Shown here: in pieces, positions 60,470-64,000 of the stretch
Position numbering within the stretch: position 1 is the first letter of the stretch
Layout: every line of letters starts with the position of its first letter
Assembly: GCA_902558435.1 (NCBI GenBank)
Contig: CACEDU010000001.1
Location: 230,919 to 294,918 of the forward strand
DNA: 64,000 bases
Direction of reading: 5' to 3'
DNA from: an uncultured Pelagibacteraceae bacterium
GTDB taxonomy: Bacteria > Pseudomonadota > Alphaproteobacteria > Pelagibacterales > Pelagibacteraceae
Notes under the pieces: generated by a model
What the model saw: the letters and a program-made list of their open reading frames with translations, nothing else
Databases searched by the model: none
Told to the model about the DNA's origin: nothing
Translations under genes and position numbers: made by a program

Positions 60470-60928
60470 TTATTTTTCCTCAGATTGTTGAATAACTTTT
60501 ATTACAATCTGAGTTTGAATTTCTGGATGTAAGTTTATTGTTACATCAAAATTTCCTAAAGATTTGATTTCTTTAGAAGGTTGGATCAATGATGGATTTA
60601 TTTCTAATTTATCAACTTCACTAATAAGTTTTGATATTTCGGATGGTTTAACTGAACCATAAAGCTCTTTATTTTCAGTACTCAATTTTTTAATATTATA
60701 TTCTTTATTTTTAATTTTATCTTGTATAGTTTTTGCCTCTTTTTTCTTCTCTAAATCTTTTTTATTCAACTCCTGTTTAATTTTTTCAACTTCTTTTATA
60801 TTTTCTTTTGATGCAAAAAGTGCTTTTTTTTTGGATATAAGAAAATTCCTTGCAAATCCTCTCTTTACATCAATTATTTCTCCTATTGATCCAATTTTAT
60901 TAACATTTTCAAGTAGTATTACTTTCAT
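60470..60928 (-). CDS. rplI: 50S ribosomal protein L9
   Basis: MKVILLENVNKIGSIGEIIDVKRGFARNFLISKKKALFAS. Confidence 0.97.
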   Translation of the reverse strand: MKVILLENVNKIGSIGEIIDVKRGFARNFLISKKKALFASKENIKEVEKIKQELNKKDLEKKKEAKTIQDKIKNKEYNIKKLSTENKELYGSVKPSEISKLISEVDKLEINPSLIQPSKEIKSLGNFDVTINLHPEIQTQIVIKVIQQSEEK

Positions 60929-60929
60929 A

Positions 60930-61199
60930 TTATAACAATGCTAAATTTCTTGCTCTTTTAATAGATATAGAAAGCTCTCTCTGTTTTTTTTGACTAACTG
61001 ATGTTATTCTTGAAGGTAGTATTTTACCATTTTCAGATACATATCTTTTTAATAATTTTATATTTTTATAGTCAACAGCTGGAGCACCTTTACCTGAAAG
61101 TGGGCATTTTTTTTTAAATTTATATTTTTGGTTTTGAAATATACTTAGCTTTGCAAAGTTGCTTTGTTTGGTTTTTTTTTTATTATTTCTTTTTTTCAT
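60930..61199 (-). CDS. rpsR: 30S ribosomal protein S18
   Basis: [47 protein letters not shown]. Confidence 0.97.
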   Translation of the reverse strand: MKKRNNKKKTKQSNFAKLSIFQNQKYKFKKKCPLSGKGAPAVDYKNIKLLKRYVSENGKILPSRITSVSQKKQRELSISIKRARNLALL

Positions 61200-61205
61200 G
61201 AATAT

Positions 61206-61550
61206 TTATTTATTAATATTATCCTTTTCCTCATTTTTCTTGAAATAATCAGTTTCCATGTCAAATTTTTTTACTTTAACAGTTAGATATCTTAATAGAT
61301 TTTTGTCTATCTTCTCATTTTTTTCTAATTCTGAAATAATTTTACCGTTACCCTCAATTTTAAAGTGGATGTAATTACCTTTTTTATTTTTTTTGATAAG
61401 ATAAGATAAATTCATCAAACCCCACATCTCTAATTTGACAACATTACCATCATTTTTTTCAACTATTTTTGAATATTTTTCCTCAATTTGTTTCAGCTGG
61501 GCTGGGCTGATATCTTGTCTAGCTATAATAGTGTGCTCGTATAAGTTCAT
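61206..61550 (-). CDS. rpsF: 30S ribosomal protein S6
   Basis: MNLYEHTIIARQDISPAQLKQIEEKY, EMWGLMNLSYLIKKNKKGNYIHF. Confidence 0.97.
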   Translation of the reverse strand: MNLYEHTIIARQDISPAQLKQIEEKYSKIVEKNDGNVVKLEMWGLMNLSYLIKKNKKGNYIHFKIEGNGKIISELEKNEKIDKNLLRYLTVKVKKFDMETDYFKKNEEKDNINK

Positions 61551-61634
61551 AATATTTCTTTTAAAAAAAAGAGGATATACTATTATAATTTTTTAATTAC
61601 AATATAAAAAATAAGGTTTTTACTTATATTTTCT

Positions 61635-62555
61635 ATGTTTTCTGTTTTATTTCCTGGACAAGGCTCTCAATCAGTAGGAATGATCAAGGATCTCTACGAC
61701 AATTTTAGATATATAAAAGATCTTTTTATTCAAGCTGATGATGAGCTCAATTTACCACTTAGTAAGATAATTTTTGATGGACCTATTGAATTATTGAATC
61801 AAACTGAAAATACTCAACCAGCAATTTTTCTAGCAAGTTACTCAATTTTTAAAGTAATAAAAAATGAAACATCTTTTGAAATTGATAATGCAAAGTATTT
61901 TGCTGGGCATTCGTTAGGAGAGTATTCAGCTTTAGCTTGCTCTAATGCAATTACTTTTACTGATACAATAAGGCTTTTAAAAATAAGAGGTAATGCAATG
62001 CAAAATGCTGTTCCAAAAAATGAAGGAGGCATGATTGCAATATTAGGTGAGTCTATAGAAAAAATATACGAAATTATAGAACATAATAAAGATAAGTTTA
62101 AATGTTTTGTAGCTAACGACAATTCAATAGGGCAAATTGTTGTAAGTGGTAAAATTATTGATCTAGATAAATTAATTATAGAATTAAAAAAATTAAATAT
62201 AAAAAATGTTAAGTTAGCAGTTTCTGCACCTTTTCACTGTGCCTTAATGAATTCAGCTACTGAAGTTATGAATCGAGAACTTAACAATACTAATTTAAAA
62301 ACTCCAAATAATGAAATAGTTTCAAATGTGACAGCCAAACCTATAAAAGACCCTAAAGAAATTAAAAACCTTCTTATTAAACAGATTGAAAAACCTGTTC
62401 GCTGGAGAGAAAGTATAATAAATATGATAAATAATGGAAATCAAAAATTTATAGAAATTGGACCTGGGAAAGTATTGTCTGGTTTAGTAAAAAGAATTGA
62501 TAGAAATGTCGAACTAATTCAAGTAAACAATATAGGGGACCTTAAGAATTTATGA
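61635..62555 (+). CDS. fabD: Malonyl-CoA:ACP transacylase
   Basis: FPGQGSQSVGM, AGHSLGEYSAL, SAPFHCALM. Confidence 0.97.
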   Translation: MFSVLFPGQGSQSVGMIKDLYDNFRYIKDLFIQADDELNLPLSKIIFDGPIELLNQTENTQPAIFLASYSIFKVIKNETSFEIDNAKYFAGHSLGEYSALACSNAITFTDTIRLLKIRGNAMQNAVPKNEGGMIAILGESIEKIYEIIEHNKDKFKCFVANDNSIGQIVVSGKIIDLDKLIIELKKLNIKNVKLAVSAPFHCALMNSATEVMNRELNNTNLKTPNNEIVSNVTAKPIKDPKEIKNLLIKQIEKPVRWRESIINMINNGNQKFIEIGPGKVLSGLVKRIDRNVELIQVNNIGDLKNL

Positions 62556-63289
62556 TAGAATTAAAAAACTTAAATATAGTTTTGACTGGTTCAACTGGAG
62601 TTATTGGTAACTCGATACTTCATAAGCTAATTAATGCTGGATCAAATGTATTGGCTACAGGAACCAATGAAGAAAAGCTAAAAAATATTAAAGACAAATA
62701 TAAAAATTTAAATGTATTAAAATTTGATATTTCTGATCATAAAAATATAGATAGTTTTGTAGAAGATTGTAATAAAATTTTATCAAATAAGATAGATATT
62801 CTGATTAATAACGCTGGGATTACGCAGGATAATTTGTCAATAAGAATGAAAGAAGAGGAATGGAAAAGAGTAATAGACATAAATCTTACATCAACCTTTT
62901 TAATTACAAAAGGAGTAATTAAAAAAATGCTAAAATCAAAAAATGGAAAAATTATTAATGTCACATCAGTAGTTGGTCACTCAGGTAATATTGGTCAAAC
63001 TAATTATGCTGCGTCAAAAGCAGGAATAGTTGCAATGTCAAAAAGTCTTGCATTGGAATATGGTAAAAAAAATATAAAAGTGAACTGTGTCTCTCCAGGC
63101 TTTATTTTGTCAGATATGACTAAAAAAATAAGTGATGAACACACAAATTTGTTGAAATCAAGAATTTCCCTTAATAAGTTCGGTGATCCTGTGGATGTGG
63201 CAAATACGATAGCTTTTTTATGTTCTAATCTTTCTGATTATATTACAGGGGAAACAATACATGTGAATGGAGGCATGTATTTTAGTTGA
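62552..63289 (+). CDS. fabG: 3-oxoacyl-ACP reductase
   Basis: VLTGSTGVIGNSI, LINNAGITQDNLSIRMKEEEW, GNIGQTNYAASKAG, GETIHVNGGMYFS. Confidence 0.96.
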   Translation: MIELKNLNIVLTGSTGVIGNSILHKLINAGSNVLATGTNEEKLKNIKDKYKNLNVLKFDISDHKNIDSFVEDCNKILSNKIDILINNAGITQDNLSIRMKEEEWKRVIDINLTSTFLITKGVIKKMLKSKNGKIINVTSVVGHSGNIGQTNYAASKAGIVAMSKSLALEYGKKNIKVNCVSPGFILSDMTKKISDEHTNLLKSRISLNKFGDPVDVANTIAFLCSNLSDYITGETIHVNGGMYFS

Positions 63290-63335
63290 CAAAATTATTA
63301 AAATATTTATTAACGAATTAACTTAAAGGAACAAA

Positions 63336-63575
63336 ATGTCAGATGATATTTCAAGCAAAGTAAAAAAAATAGTTGCAGACCATTTGGGTATTGATGAGTC
63401 TAAAGTAAATGAAGACTCAAGTTTTATTGATGATTTAGGTGCGGATAGTTTAGATACAGTTGAACTCGTGATGGCTTTTGAAGAAGAATTTGGATCTGAG
63501 ATATCCGATAGTGATGCAGAGAAGATTCTAACAGTGGGCGACGCAGTTAAATTTATTGAAAATAAAGCTAACTAA
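63336..63575 (+). CDS. acpP: Acyl carrier protein
   Basis: [45 protein letters not shown]. Confidence 0.99.
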   Translation: MSDDISSKVKKIVADHLGIDESKVNEDSSFIDDLGADSLDTVELVMAFEEEFGSEISDSDAEKILTVGDAVKFIENKAN

Positions 63576-63587
63576 TTTTTTACTTAA

Positions 63588-64000
63588 ATGGCCGAAAAAA
63601 AAGGTGGGGTAATAGTTATTTTATCATCCCCTTCGGGCGCAGGTAAAACTACATTAGTAAAAAAAATTGCCTTAAGAAAAAAATACAAGATTTCAATCTC
63701 ACACACTACAAGAAAACCTAGATCAAATGAAATAAATGGAAAAGACTACAATTTTGTTAATAAAGATGAGTTTAAAAAACTTATAAAAAAAAAAAATTTT
63801 TTGGAATACGCCAAAGTATTTAAAAATTATTATGGATCTTTAAAAGAGACAGTTATAAAATCATTAAAAAAAGGTGAAAATGTAATATTTGATATTGATT
63901 GGCAGGGCACTAAACAAATAAAAAATAAAAAACTTAAATACAAAATAATAACTATATTTATTCTACCACCCACTAAAAACGAATTGTTCAAAAGATTATT
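63588..64000 (+). CDS. gmk: Guanylate kinase, 3'-truncated by the window end (not in the ORF track)
   Basis: Translation from ATG 63588: [62 protein letters not shown]. Confidence 0.95.
   Translation, partial: MAEKKGGVIVILSSPSGAGKTTLVKKIALRKKYKISISHTTRKPRSNEINGKDYNFVNKDEFKKLIKKKNFLEYAKVFKNYYGSLKETVIKSLKKGENVIFDIDWQGTKQIKNKKLKYKIITIFILPPTKNELFKRL

Noticed and set aside
63330-63340. GAACAAAATGT before acpP, similar to the recA SOS-like site
   Set aside because: The second half-site is absent (CAGA follows) and the ATG lies within the match, so it is probably just the ribosome-binding/start region. It is a useful negative control for the SOS-box claim.
1-64000. CRISPR arrays, IS elements, prophage, toxin-antitoxin or restriction-modification systems, tRNA/rRNA
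   Set aside because: No regularly spaced repeats, transposase/integrase/capsid/nuclease genes or RNA-gene-like GC-rich structured spacers were recognised; a tRNAscan/Infernal run would be needed to exclude RNA genes fully.

Overview
This AT-rich, very gene-dense window looks like the chromosome of a streamlined alphaproteobacterium. Gene content and composition fit SAR11/Pelagibacterales, but that assignment is inference. Backbone genes include recA, alaS, icd, psd-pssA, rlmE, guaB, guaA, a dctPQM TRAP transporter, pxpABC, msrA, an NAD-dependent formate dehydrogenase, gshAB, purF-cvpA, dnaB, rplI-rpsR-rpsF and fabD-fabG-acpP-gmk. I saw no rRNA, tRNA, CRISPR array, prophage or transposase. The main points for follow-up are: (1) a FAD-oxidoreductase/DUF1365/CFA-like methyltransferase/DUF3833 operon close to an SDR, DUF2256, DCC-family and photolyase-related genes, resembling a singlet-oxygen or furan-fatty-acid type module but with no local sigma/anti-sigma pair; (2) a tight EamA / arginine:X amidinotransferase / threonine aldolase operon; (3) two predicted secreted polysaccharide-lyase-like proteins followed by a decayed 29-nt copy of one gene's start; (4) an IMP dehydrogenase lacking its CBS module; (5) matching SOS-box-like sites upstream of umuDC and recA; (6) a terminator hairpin ending exactly at the dctQ start codon; (7) three small ORFs missing from the supplied track. 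All functional calls come from reading protein motifs by eye. No database search was run.
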